Assembly: GCF_026340305.1 (NCBI RefSeq)
Contig: NZ_JAPEPI010000001.1
Span: 1,488,001-1,552,000 of the forward strand
Origin: Streptomyces sp. NBC_01381
Lineage (GTDB): Bacteria > Actinomycetota > Actinomycetes > Streptomycetales > Streptomycetaceae
DNA length: 64,000 nt
Reading direction: 5' to 3'
Below, in pieces: positions 52,401-61,262 of the stretch (within the stretch, counting starts at the first letter, position 1; each line of letters begins with the position of its first letter). The position numbers were made by a program, and so were the translations under genes. The notes under the pieces are model-generated. The model saw only the letters and a program-made list of their open reading frames with translations, searched no databases and was not told where the DNA came from.

Positions 52401-53962
52401 ACGTCCAGGTCATCCGTGAACAAGAAGCCCGTGGAGCCGTACAGGTATTGCCGCTTGTCCAGGTCGAGCATGCGGCCATGGAGCATGGCCGTTTGGATCG
52501 ACGTAGACAGCAGGCTTGTTCCCGACACCGGATCGCCGCGGAGCGCCACTGCGTACTCCCGGCCCTCGAACGTCATGTCCTCGTCGGCTGGTTCAATCGG
52601 GTCGACATCCGCCGGACGAAGACCGACGAGTTGAGCGAAGAACTTGTCCGCGTCACGAAGGGTCGCAGAGAGACCGACGAACGTCATGGGGCGACGGGCA
52701 GCCTCACGCCAGCGGCGCAAGAGCAGTGCCACCTGCGCGCCGTGGAGACCGCTATAGGTGTGGACCTCATCGAGCAGGACCAGGGAGGGAGCAGACTTGC
52801 TGCCGCACCAGCCGAGCAGCCACTCCAAATAGCTGTCGCCGCTACAGCGGTTCAGCATCTCCGTAGTGGTGAACAGCAAATCGGGCGGGTTCTTCTTGAG
52901 GGATTCCCTAGTGAGCGCCAGACGCCCATCCTTCAAGGTGTAGCCGCACCTGGTGCTGGTGCAGGTCAACTGCTCACGACGTCGCTTGCGGTCCTCGTCG
53001 GTCCACTGGAGTTCCCCGGTGCCACAGTCTGGGCAGGGCAGATACGGGCATACGACGCCTTGGGGAGTGCGCTTCCAGGCAGTGGCGAGCCCTGAGTTCG
53101 GTTCCAGCCTCCGATCCTGGGCATTCCACGGGGTGTCCCCGTAGAGCGCACCCACTCGGATTGGACGTCGCCGCTTCTCGTGCAGCGCCTGCTCGACGTC
53201 GTCAACAGTCCGGATCGACTCTCGCAACTGGTCGCGCAGGAGCTCCTTGCGCGGATAGAGCGCCAGTGTATGAACGCGCTTTGCCTGACCGGGATGCGCG
53301 TGTTCCGCCATCGCCGCGAAGGCCGGCAAGTAGAACGACAGCGTCTTGCCGCTACCCGTACCGGCCCCGACGATGATCCCCTTGGACCTCTCAGAGCTGA
53401 GCGAGGCGAACACGGAGCGCGTGGCATCCAACTGGAAGCGAGCCAGCTTGCGGCCCTGCACCTGGGCTGCCGCCACATGCTCTTGCACCTCACCCCAGTG
53501 AGAAAGCTGAGCGAGTTCGTGGAGAGCGTCCGACGCCGGAATGTTTCGGTCTGGGTAGCGTCGCGGCGCTACATGTAGGCGATAGTCAGCGACGAGGCGC
53601 CGCTGATGCTGCCACCAGCCAGGCCGCTCCTCCTGCGCCCAGCCACCCCGGGCAAAGAGCTGTCGGAGCCCAGTCGTGAGCCTGAGCGACTCCGCCAAGC
53701 GGGTGCGATACCGCGGCGGCGACGTCACAGGCACCGGCACCTCGAACAGCAAGGCGCGGAGCAGAAACTCCTCCAGCACAGCGTCAGCTGACATGTTGGC
53801 CGGAGCCGCCTCGTGACTGTGCAAGAGACTGTCGATGGTCTCTATCACCTCAGCCTGGGAGAGGGCAGTCTCCGTGACACCCCAGGACAGCAAAGGTAGT
53901 TCGCGATCTTCCAGGTCATTCAGGAGTTCGTTCGCGAAGCCAACGTCGAGTTGCTCTGTCAC
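49460..53962 (-). CDS. dpdJ: DpdJ, large DEAD-like helicase
   Basis: A 1500-residue SF2 helicase. Walker A GAGTGSGKT lies at 199-207, followed by a DEVH-type motif II (LVLLDEVHTYSG), SAT (GLSATLRD), and QRRGRAGRERG for motif VI. A zinc-ribbon insert is present (CPYLPCPDCGTGE and later CTSTRCGY). The C-terminal half has GGLGVVESLVR and other DUF1998/MZB-like features. It probably unwinds or translocates DNA in restriction. It is coupled by overlaps on both sides. Confidence 0.88.
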   Translation of the reverse strand: MTEQLDVGFANELLNDLEDRELPLLSWGVTETALSQAEVIETIDSLLHSHEAAPANMSADAVLEEFLLRALLFEVPVPVTSPPRYRTRLAESLRLTTGLRQLFARGGWAQEERPGWWQHQRRLVADYRLHVAPRRYPDRNIPASDALHELAQLSHWGEVQEHVAAAQVQGRKLARFQLDATRSVFASLSSERSKGIIVGAGTGSGKTLSFYLPAFAAMAEHAHPGQAKRVHTLALYPRKELLRDQLRESIRTVDDVEQALHEKRRRPIRVGALYGDTPWNAQDRRLEPNSGLATAWKRTPQGVVCPYLPCPDCGTGELQWTDEDRKRRREQLTCTSTRCGYTLKDGRLALTRESLKKNPPDLLFTTTEMLNRCSGDSYLEWLLGWCGSKSAPSLVLLDEVHTYSGLHGAQVALLLRRWREAARRPMTFVGLSATLRDADKFFAQLVGLRPADVDPIEPADEDMTFEGREYAVALRGDPVSGTSLLSTSIQTAMLHGRMLDLDKRQYLYGSTGFLFTDDLDVTNRFYNDLRDAEGGQNRAGRRNGRRPVLAGLRSSERNEHAARYLDGQSWDIAEKIGHDLDPTLQLHHLHVGRTSSQDVGVDHDANLTVATASLEVGFNDPRVGLVLQHKAPRDAAAFIQRRGRAGRERGTRPITVVTLSDYGRDRLAYQAYETLFAPQVPARSLPIGNRFVLKIQATQALLDWTSRKLRSKKLWADPRKILKAPTGHAVRSEDRQGHDMLTSLLQAILDKPDLQDELAQHLGRALQISADEVQALLWEQPRSLLLSVVPTALRRLHSDWSFQRIDPGAKEGSLLPEFITRSLFEPLNLPEVELLLPFNTNDTLEQLPIARALREAVPGRVSRRFGHRRDEHRTWLPVPPAGSNALPLTQIVQHADPEGTWHPDGHAPEGLQVFRPTQLKLEQPGQEISDRSQGLPIWGTQIVVSEEAPPAPADIPNPSLWHERVQAVRFATHAAGNPIEMRRMTIGANCQVALERGEVETRRISYELHGKPAALGFRLGVDAAQILLRPLNTSEPAVRKYLSSPKWRSLAFSYTFAEDPALEDVANKFQRAWLGQVYLTAFALEGLKGSRTPAEIRGSLANGAWTGELARILSVLYRDNSDPDHAIENARLIDGLTDLLRDARVLAAVDRAAEHLVDPDIASRTEDLAQRAYRDTVAAAILVAAQRACPDSQDGDLIVDVAPGATSNDPAVVWLSETSVGGLGVVESLVRFYGEDPRRFWALVTSALAPSDYEYVDATLTQLLRHLAEEPGGDAAESMRALRGAEDAEAGQEALNTLLAAWEQLDGRPRRTAVSALSTRLLRPGSGPDTDAQALAMVDAWAELEKRLGVEVDANVIAFAVGDKQLHIGGNKQLTADQAFSMLWPRGRQARTQDLQHYQPYADAPVLDRLLVRRAHNDRLPRVRVTANDWVAAYEKAMADSGAAELVCPAGQSQALAEALIRVPAIPVDRDVMRVHGEVRGYSRHRDELRVRVELREATQ

Positions 53963-54645
53963 GCGCCCGTCCTCTGCAAGGTGATGTGGATGTCCATCTC
54001 GAACTGACGCAGAAGCGCAATGTCGCTGTCTGTGATGTCGCGGAGAGTGGGGCTGGGTCGCTTCTCCAGCAACCTAAGAAGTTCCAATAGCTCGCTGGGG
54101 GGATCACTCTTGTCGTGCAGGGAATCCGCGAGGAGGGCGTACGTACTGGTGAAGAGGGTGACGTCCGACTTGGACAGGTTCTTGGTAGCCACCGCTTGCC
54201 GGAGTTCCTTCTCCCGGTTGCGTGCTGCCTCGCGTTCGTCGCGCGAAAGCATGGGGATCCGGGCCAGGGGAAGTTCAGCGACCTGTGCTGTGGACCAGGT
54301 GATCCATGCTGCACCGCTCTCATCCTTGAGATTGCCCGAGAGTTCCTGGACCTTCTTCCTGGCCGTGTTGAAGACTGTGTCACTGGGCAGCCCGTTAAGG
54401 GCCTTCCGCTCGAACGCGGTGCGCGCGGTGTCGATGCCTGACAGATCCGGTTTGTGTGTCGCACCCAACCCTGCGAGTTGGTGGCTCAGTTCAACTTGGG
54501 CCCTGAGCTCTGTCAGCGCCGAGCGGAGTTCCTTCGAGCGGCTCAGAACCCGAGCCGCCTCCTTCTCCCCGACAGCGCCTGCAGCGATCTGGCGGGCACG
54601 GTTTTGCAGCTGTACGGCCTTGTCATACACCGACAAGTTGGTCAC
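53959..54645 (-). CDS. dpdI: DpdI, coiled-coil protein
   Basis: A 228-residue helical protein with long coiled-coil stretches (VGEKEAARVLSRSKELRSAL, then RDEREAARNREKELRQA). No catalytic motif. It is named by its place between dpdH and dpdJ, where this small gene lies in known clusters. The GTG start overlaps the dpdH stop. Confidence 0.75.
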   Translation of the reverse strand: MTNLSVYDKAVQLQNRARQIAAGAVGEKEAARVLSRSKELRSALTELRAQVELSHQLAGLGATHKPDLSGIDTARTAFERKALNGLPSDTVFNTARKKVQELSGNLKDESGAAWITWSTAQVAELPLARIPMLSRDEREAARNREKELRQAVATKNLSKSDVTLFTSTYALLADSLHDKSDPPSELLELLRLLEKRPSPTLRDITDSDIALLRQFEMDIHITLQRTGA

Positions 54646-57600
54646 CAGTCCTCCCCGTCGTCATCGGCGGACGGGGCAGCCGTGAGCGCCTGCCACTCCA
54701 CACAGATTTGCCCCACGTCTTCTGCAGCACTGTCACCGGCTGAGCCACTAGACCGGGACTCGGCGCTGGCGAGAGCAGCGTCCAGCCACTCGTCGCTTGC
54801 AACGAGTAGTTGCTGAATCGCCATCAAGGAGTCGCCGCGTTCCTCGACGGCGGCGATCACGCGAGCGTTGTGACGCGAGGTGGCGTCGCGTGTCTCGTCG
54901 GCTGCCTTGGCCAAGTCGTCCTCGAGGGCGGAGATGGTCTGCCATGTTGCGCCCCCTCCACGTTGCAGTAGCGTCTCAAATTGGCGTGTCTGCTCAGCGG
55001 TCAGAGGTAGTCCCACTTCGCGGGCGGCGTTCAGCGCATCGCGCATCGCGGCCATGGTCTGGACGCCGGTGGTGCCTCGGGGGTGACGTCCCCGGATCGA
55101 GGCGAGCAATTCCTCGTGGCGGGCGAGTTGCTCCTCGATCAGGGATGGCCAGGATGCAAATCCGGTAACCGCCCGCCGAACCCACTTCGGGAGCTCCGCT
55201 ACTTCGGCGCCCCAATTCCACGAGGAAGTTGCCTTGTTGAGCAATGGGAGTACTCGTGCGGCATCAACCATGTTCACGCCGCCGAGACCTTGCGCGATCC
55301 CCACGGCATGCTGGAGTTGGTTCACGAGTTCTGGCCGTGCCTTGAGATGGCTCCCAAGCGCGTCCACCCACTTCACAGTACGCAGCGGGCTGTCCCCTCG
55401 GCGCCACTCTTGGCCATCGTCGAGGGCGGCTGCAATGAGTTGAGCCGCGGGCATGCCTGGTCGTGCTCGGCCTGCCAGTGCCGCCCCGAGCAAAGACGCT
55501 CGGAATCCGATGACCAGGTGGTCATCGGAGACCTCCATGTGCCGCTGCAGCCGTGAGGTGAGGTCAGGTTGATGCTTGTCTGCCAGCGTGGCCAACCTGC
55601 GAATGTCTTCGGCCCGCGCTGGCAGGTTTCGTTCTGCCCTCAGCAAGCTGTCGAAGAACCAACTGTCCTTAGGCCGGCGGGAGAACGTGATGGGCGCGTT
55701 CTCGACCCCGGGTAGGTTCTCCTTTGCGCCCTCGATTGAAACGACCGTTGCCTTGGGCGGCCAGGCCGCCCTCCTGATGTCGGTAACGGCCTGCTCCCGC
55801 ATCAGCGGTGAGTTCCACAGGTATCGCTGCACCACAGCGGTTGAAACGGCGCTTCGGATCTTGTTGGCGGTTGCTGTGTCCAGCCCTCCATCACGGGTAA
55901 GCCACTCGTCAACCGTCTCCAGCATTCGCTGGACTCCGGTGGGGAGTTCGTCTCGCTTGGCCGGCGTGGCTTCAGGCCTCGATGCGCTGGTTCCAGTCTG
56001 CCCCGGAGCAGTTGCTGGGGCAGATCGACCAGGTTGGTGCCCGCCGTCCAGCGGCTGTAGCGCGAAGGCATCCAAAATGGTGGGGTGGAGGCTGTTGGCG
56101 TGCTCGGGAGCGTCTCCCCAGAACTCGAGAACGAGGTTACGTCGCTCCATCGAGTCTGGGTTGTGATCGTTCTCGGCCACGAAGTTTCGTACATCACGGC
56201 TGAGGGGCTTGTCGACCTTGGTTGGTCGGAACCGCTGCCTGAAACTGGGGTCAGGGAATTCCCCTTGCCGAATGGCGCCTGAGTGTTCAGTCAAGACTGG
56301 CCGCACGACACTCCCCAGCACGGTGCGCGGGTTGAAGGACCAGGGCTTTTCCTGCGGTGCGGTCGAGTGAACGGCCCGCACCAGAGCAGACTCGTTGAAC
56401 GGGTATAGGCCGTAACCGTCTGCGGTCGCTCCGAAGGCCTCATGGCACTCTGCCCGCAGGGGGCAATTTGTGCACTTGTTGGGGATGTCGTTCTTGGCGC
56501 GCTCCAATGCTTCGCGGCCGACGCGTCCAGCGTTCAGATAGCGGCCAACGAACGAGGCGATCTCTGAGCGCCCCGGCTCCGCTGCGCTGAAGGGGACATC
56601 CAGGTGGTAGACGTAGCCGGTGGCGGCCTGCAGGCGGGTCAGGGCTGTCTCTGGCAAGGACTGGAAGTATCCCGTGGTCACAGCCATGAGGCTGCGGATG
56701 GGGGCGAGAGTCGTCTTCCCCTCACGGTTGGCGGCTTCCACCACGGCGTCAAGGAGGTCCCGTTGGACACCTTGGATGAGGGCGAAGTCCTCGATCAGCA
56801 GAACGATCTCTTTGCCCTGTCGGTGGTACTCCTCCCGCACCTGCTTCATGGCGTCAAGGAGCCGGCCAGCGCCCAGATTGGCAGCACTCTTGATGGCAGC
56901 TTCAAGGTGGCTATTGAGCAGGTCTACCGCGATGGATTGAAGGTCGCCTCGGGTGCTGATGGTGCCGAGCAGCTTCTGGGCCATACCCGATGCGGATTGG
57001 ATGTCGCGGATGTCTAGCGGGAGGTCACTGACACTGAAGCCTTCGGGGCGGTCCGTCTGCCCGGCCTGGCGATTATGAATGAGCTGGTGGGCCAGTTCCG
57101 GAACAAACTTCCCCGGCGCGAGCAGCTCGGCGCGGACATGAGGGTCGAGGAGGAGTGCAGCCAACTTGCCGGGGCCCACGAGCATGCGAGCCAGAGGTCG
57201 CGACTCTGTATTGGGTGAGGTCGCTTCGAGTGCCTCGCTTAGCTCATTGAGGATGCGCCTCGCCAAGGACTCCTCGTCGATGTCCTCAGTGAACCTGTTG
57301 ATGTCTTCTTTGAGCTGGGCCAGGTCACTGCTCTCTGCTTTCGCGATGAGCGTGCTGATGACCGCCTTGAGGCTGGTCTTGGACTTCTCGAGGTAGATGA
57401 CCTCGCGCTCGTCAGCCCCTTCGGCCATCGACGCAAGTCGCTCACGTACCCATCGGACCAGGTGCGACTTGCCCGAGCCTGAGTCGCCAACGATCGGCAT
57501 GAGCAAGGCGCCGCTGTCCGGGCGGAGCGCCATGAAGTCTTGGAGTACTTCCTCCTCGTTGATCGCCTCACCTTCGAGGAGGAGTTGCCTCTCATCCATG

Positions 57601-57734
57601 ATCCGGGCTCGTTTGATGCGCAGCGGGGCATGGGTAGCCAGGAAGACTTCCCTGGATGGGCTGACCGCCTCGGTGTTGATGGTGGCGGCGGCCACTGCTG
57701 GCTCCCAGCAGAGCATTCCGCGGAAGTCAGCCAT
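54642..57734 (-). CDS. dpdH: DpdH, large P-loop ATPase
   Basis: A 1030-residue protein. Walker A GDSGSGKS lies at 83-90, a Walker-B-like LLIEDFALI follows, and a CTNCPLRAEC zinc-type Cys group is mid-protein. The second half is helical. It is likely an ATP-driven motor or sensor in the restriction complex. ATG 57734 follows GGAGG six bases upstream; the open frame extends to 57989 but overlaps dpdG. The overlap with dpdG is 8 bases. Confidence 0.85.
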   Translation of the reverse strand: MADFRGMLCWEPAVAAATINTEAVSPSREVFLATHAPLRIKRARIMDERQLLLEGEAINEEEVLQDFMALRPDSGALLMPIVGDSGSGKSHLVRWVRERLASMAEGADEREVIYLEKSKTSLKAVISTLIAKAESSDLAQLKEDINRFTEDIDEESLARRILNELSEALEATSPNTESRPLARMLVGPGKLAALLLDPHVRAELLAPGKFVPELAHQLIHNRQAGQTDRPEGFSVSDLPLDIRDIQSASGMAQKLLGTISTRGDLQSIAVDLLNSHLEAAIKSAANLGAGRLLDAMKQVREEYHRQGKEIVLLIEDFALIQGVQRDLLDAVVEAANREGKTTLAPIRSLMAVTTGYFQSLPETALTRLQAATGYVYHLDVPFSAAEPGRSEIASFVGRYLNAGRVGREALERAKNDIPNKCTNCPLRAECHEAFGATADGYGLYPFNESALVRAVHSTAPQEKPWSFNPRTVLGSVVRPVLTEHSGAIRQGEFPDPSFRQRFRPTKVDKPLSRDVRNFVAENDHNPDSMERRNLVLEFWGDAPEHANSLHPTILDAFALQPLDGGHQPGRSAPATAPGQTGTSASRPEATPAKRDELPTGVQRMLETVDEWLTRDGGLDTATANKIRSAVSTAVVQRYLWNSPLMREQAVTDIRRAAWPPKATVVSIEGAKENLPGVENAPITFSRRPKDSWFFDSLLRAERNLPARAEDIRRLATLADKHQPDLTSRLQRHMEVSDDHLVIGFRASLLGAALAGRARPGMPAAQLIAAALDDGQEWRRGDSPLRTVKWVDALGSHLKARPELVNQLQHAVGIAQGLGGVNMVDAARVLPLLNKATSSWNWGAEVAELPKWVRRAVTGFASWPSLIEEQLARHEELLASIRGRHPRGTTGVQTMAAMRDALNAAREVGLPLTAEQTRQFETLLQRGGGATWQTISALEDDLAKAADETRDATSRHNARVIAAVEERGDSLMAIQQLLVASDEWLDAALASAESRSSGSAGDSAAEDVGQICVEWQALTAAPSADDDGEDW

Positions 57735-58659
57735 GGTCGGCCTCCAAGATGGTGATATCGCTGACGGGCCGAGGGCTGGCCGGCCGATCTGGATCGTGCA
57801 CGTGAAGGATCTGCCGGGCGTCATCGTCGTGGTCCAGGCGGATCCACTTCTCATCGTCGCCGCGGAGCAAGGCGAAGGAGAGAGCCGTGCCTGCCACGTT
57901 CTCACCAGGGGTGGGGATCCCGACCGAGAGTGAATGCGAGCCCCCCGGCAGTACAGGCAGGTTCTCGCGCAAAACCTGCAAGGCCTCAACGGCGTTGATG
58001 CGCTGTCCCGGTTGCCATAGACCGCTCACTGTGTGCTTCACAGCCACGGTGCAGTCGGGTACCAGTGGGCTGACACCCTCAGTGCGAAAGAGCGGGGCAG
58101 CAGCGAAGCCCAGTGCGGGTGCCCAATGGCCAAAACGGTTCCACCGCGTGGCGTTGGTGAAGAGGTTACGGATCTCCGGCCGAAGGAGCTTTCGGTCTTT
58201 TCCGTCCGGTTTATCCACGAGATCCTGTGCGGTGAGCCAGTCGATTGCGGGCTCCATAGGATCGTGCATCAGGAACCAGGCAAGCGCACGTGTCAAGTCA
58301 CGGGGGCCGGTGATTTCGTTGTCAGCTCCCAACTCCTTGTTGAATTCGGCATCGAGGACCGCTCGGCGCAGGATGTAGGTGTAGGTATGAAGGTCATCAC
58401 TGTTGGCTAGACCCTTGGCTTCGCTGGCAAGGGACAACTCCTTGCTTTCCTTGTCAACGTGCACCAAGCCCAAGTCTTGGAGGGAGCTGAGTGCACTGTC
58501 GAAAGGCGGCCTTGGCTTCGCCTCGTCGGCTCCCAGAGGCGGAGGACTGAGCAACGCCCGCGCCTCGTCAAGAGCAATGCTCTTCCCGAGGTAGGTGAGG
58601 AGACGCACCACAGCCCACGTCTGTGACGGAATGGCTGCCTCTACGTTCAGGAGCGTCAT
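57727..58659 (-). CDS. dpdG: DpdG
   Basis: A 310-residue protein without a recognised motif, helical at the N-terminus (winged-helix-like LLTYLGKSIALDEARALL) and more beta-like at the C-terminus. It is assigned by its place between dpdF and dpdH. ATG 58659 shares its A with the dpdF stop (TGATG). Confidence 0.75.
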   Translation of the reverse strand: MTLLNVEAAIPSQTWAVVRLLTYLGKSIALDEARALLSPPPLGADEAKPRPPFDSALSSLQDLGLVHVDKESKELSLASEAKGLANSDDLHTYTYILRRAVLDAEFNKELGADNEITGPRDLTRALAWFLMHDPMEPAIDWLTAQDLVDKPDGKDRKLLRPEIRNLFTNATRWNRFGHWAPALGFAAAPLFRTEGVSPLVPDCTVAVKHTVSGLWQPGQRINAVEALQVLRENLPVLPGGSHSLSVGIPTPGENVAGTALSFALLRGDDEKWIRLDHDDDARQILHVHDPDRPASPRPVSDITILEADHG

Positions 58660-61262
58660 CAGAGTTCCTCCAAAGCGCGGCGGATCGACAGGTTTGCCGG
58701 ATGGACATCCACGAGCGGCGTACCTGGACGGTCCGGATGATGCATGGTCCGGGGATGGATCAAGTAGGTCGGCACATCCCACGCGAAGCGCGTCGCAACC
58801 TCTGGTCCCAGACTCGCTGTATGAGGAGCCACCATCCAGACCACTGGCCCACGCCAGTTCTCCAGTAGGGCGCCGTCGTCGTCAATGATCACGGTCCGAG
58901 TCCGCGCTGTTGTCTGCAGTTGGCCCATGAGGCGGACATCCATGCCTGGCCCTCCGACCACGACCGCTCCGCGGCGAACCAAACTCTCCACCAAACGACC
59001 AGCAAGGGCGTGATCATCGGCATCCCGCCACCACAGGCTCAAGCAGTGGCGATCTCCGAAGTACTCGGTCAGAGGCAGACGCCTGTGGTTCTCAACGGCT
59101 GGCAACAGAGGGCGTGGCTCCCCTGCGAGTCGATAGAAGCCAGTGGGAGTCAGTTGGGATGTGGCCCGGCAGTGAGGGCAGCCTCGACAGGTGATCCCCG
59201 TACGGCGATGCCCTCCGCTGTGGGGGATGCGGTAGTACGCCCCCAGGACATCGCCGATGCATTGATTGCCTCTCAGCGCGGCCTTGAGTTCGCGCAGTGC
59301 TGATGTTCGACCCTGTAGCAGCTTTTGCCGCTCATCCTCGAAACGGGCATAGAAGTGACCCTTGCTTCTGGCCTGAGAATCGAGGAGCTCAACTTCTGCG
59401 TAGTCATTGGCTGTTACGTAGTACTGCTCTAGGCGCGCCGTCCAATCAACGTCGTGCTCGCCCGTCGCCCTTGTCGGTCGCTGTGGTGGATGAACGGCCA
59501 CGAGACCGGCACGCACCATGAGGTTGAGGATCCGAATGTTCCATTGCCGGTTCTGTTGGAAGCCCTCATTCATGTCAGGAGGGAAGGAGTCGAGGCTGAC
59601 ACGGTGGTGGTTGTGAACCATGGTCCTGTCATGGAACATCGCTTCCCACCGCTGCCAAGCGCGAGGGGCACCGATGACCACCTCGTCGCTCATGTAATCG
59701 GCAATCTCTTCGTCCCCGCGCGTAGTAGCTAGATACGCGATTGAAGGGCTGCCGTCACGTCCCGCTCGGCCGACCTCTTGGTAGTAGCGATCCACTGTTT
59801 CAGGTAGGCATGCATGCACGATTGTCTTGACATCGTCGAGGTCAACGCCCAGGCCGAATGCTGAGGTGCCAACGACGATGTCGTATTGAGTCGCCTTCTT
59901 GGCGCCTTCCCCTGTCCTACCGCTCCAGCCTTCCAAGGCTTGGCGGCGCTCAGGTTCAGTGGAGTCACCGGTTACGTGAGCTACCCGGTGCAGTCCGTGA
60001 GCGTGCAGCCGGCCTGCCCACTCCTGAGCATGTTCTACTTTGGTCGTGTAGACGATCATGGGCTTCGGCAGGTACGAGACGGCTTCGAGGACTGCTGCTT
60101 CCCGGGCCTTCTCGCTGCGGCAGGTGTCGATGTAATAGCTCGGCTCATGGCGAAGTTGGGACGCCCACACGATCCTCGCCCGTTGTGGAGAAGCGAACAG
60201 CACGTCCAGGGTCTCTACCTGCTGGGCTGTGAGCGTTGCACTCATCGCAACAGTGATGGGCTGGCGACCCGGCGGGGCCTTGCTGAGCCAGATGCGACGG
60301 TGGCTTGCCATCGTTTGAAATTCGGTGCGGAAGCTGTTGCCCCATTGCTCGACAAGGTGCGCCTCGTCGATAACGAAGTACTGGAGCAAGCCTGCCTCGG
60401 CCGCGTCCTCCAACGGCTTCTTCAAGCTCCCCATGAGCGACTCAGGGGATGTGAAGACAAGCCTCTGACGGCCTGCAGCGATGTCCTCCCTCATCGTCCG
60501 TTGAGTTTCGAGTGGGAGCCCGCTGGTATATGCGTATCGGCCCGTGGGACTGTGATTGCCCTGCTGCTCGACGATCTCGAAGGTGCGTCGCTCCAAATCT
60601 GCAGCGAGAACACTAGTCGGGACTACGACCACGGATACGCCGCTACCCGTGCTCGACAGGAGGGCGGGCGCCATTGCCACCGCCGTCTTGCCGTGCCCGG
60701 TTGGAAGGCAGATGATCGTGGTGCTCCCTGGCTCAGCAAGAGCCACAGCCCTGGCAGCTTGCCGTTGCCCAGTCGACACATAGTGACCGTGATCTCCGCC
60801 GAGGGCGGCTGTGAAGAATGGATCGGCTGGATACGACTCCAGTTTGCGACGGTGCGGCGAGTCCAGACCGAGATGGATCTGGCGAAGATCCTCTTGAGCC
60901 GCACTGTGGGACACGTCGCCGGTGACCGGCGGATGCCATGGCAGGGCCGTCACATACAAGTGCGAGCCGCCGTTGCGCAGCCCAGTCTGGCAGCGCATCT
61001 CCTCCCACTGCTCACGAGAGGGCAAGCGCGGAAGGAGAGGCACGGTAAAGCCGGTCGTGTTCTCTCGAGCTTGCGCTTCAAGGAGGATCTGTCGAGTCAG
61101 TGAGGCGATGTCGCGCCACCCGCTGAGTTCGCCGGCCAAGGCATCACGAAGCCTGCGCAGCGTCCCCCTCGCATCGGGGTCCTCAGGTAGCTGCTGAAGG
61201 TCACGGTGCTCTGACAGAAACTTGAAGAGAGTGCTAGCACCGGTCCAAGCGTCAGTTGCCAC
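58659..61262 (-). CDS. dpdF: DpdF, RecQ-like helicase
   Basis: An 867-residue SF2 helicase with Walker A PTGHGKT (187-193), motif II DEAH (299-302), and RecQ-type FGLGVDLDDVKTIVHACLPE plus QEVGRAGRDG. A CRGCPHC zinc knuckle lies near 680. The GTG start has AGGAGG seven bases upstream and overlaps dpdE by 11 bases. It acts with the other Dpd helicases on unmodified DNA in the restriction arm. Confidence 0.88.
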   Translation of the reverse strand: MATDAWTGASTLFKFLSEHRDLQQLPEDPDARGTLRRLRDALAGELSGWRDIASLTRQILLEAQARENTTGFTVPLLPRLPSREQWEEMRCQTGLRNGGSHLYVTALPWHPPVTGDVSHSAAQEDLRQIHLGLDSPHRRKLESYPADPFFTAALGGDHGHYVSTGQRQAARAVALAEPGSTTIICLPTGHGKTAVAMAPALLSSTGSGVSVVVVPTSVLAADLERRTFEIVEQQGNHSPTGRYAYTSGLPLETQRTMREDIAAGRQRLVFTSPESLMGSLKKPLEDAAEAGLLQYFVIDEAHLVEQWGNSFRTEFQTMASHRRIWLSKAPPGRQPITVAMSATLTAQQVETLDVLFASPQRARIVWASQLRHEPSYYIDTCRSEKAREAAVLEAVSYLPKPMIVYTTKVEHAQEWAGRLHAHGLHRVAHVTGDSTEPERRQALEGWSGRTGEGAKKATQYDIVVGTSAFGLGVDLDDVKTIVHACLPETVDRYYQEVGRAGRDGSPSIAYLATTRGDEEIADYMSDEVVIGAPRAWQRWEAMFHDRTMVHNHHRVSLDSFPPDMNEGFQQNRQWNIRILNLMVRAGLVAVHPPQRPTRATGEHDVDWTARLEQYYVTANDYAEVELLDSQARSKGHFYARFEDERQKLLQGRTSALRELKAALRGNQCIGDVLGAYYRIPHSGGHRRTGITCRGCPHCRATSQLTPTGFYRLAGEPRPLLPAVENHRRLPLTEYFGDRHCLSLWWRDADDHALAGRLVESLVRRGAVVVGGPGMDVRLMGQLQTTARTRTVIIDDDGALLENWRGPVVWMVAPHTASLGPEVATRFAWDVPTYLIHPRTMHHPDRPGTPLVDVHPANLSIRRALEEL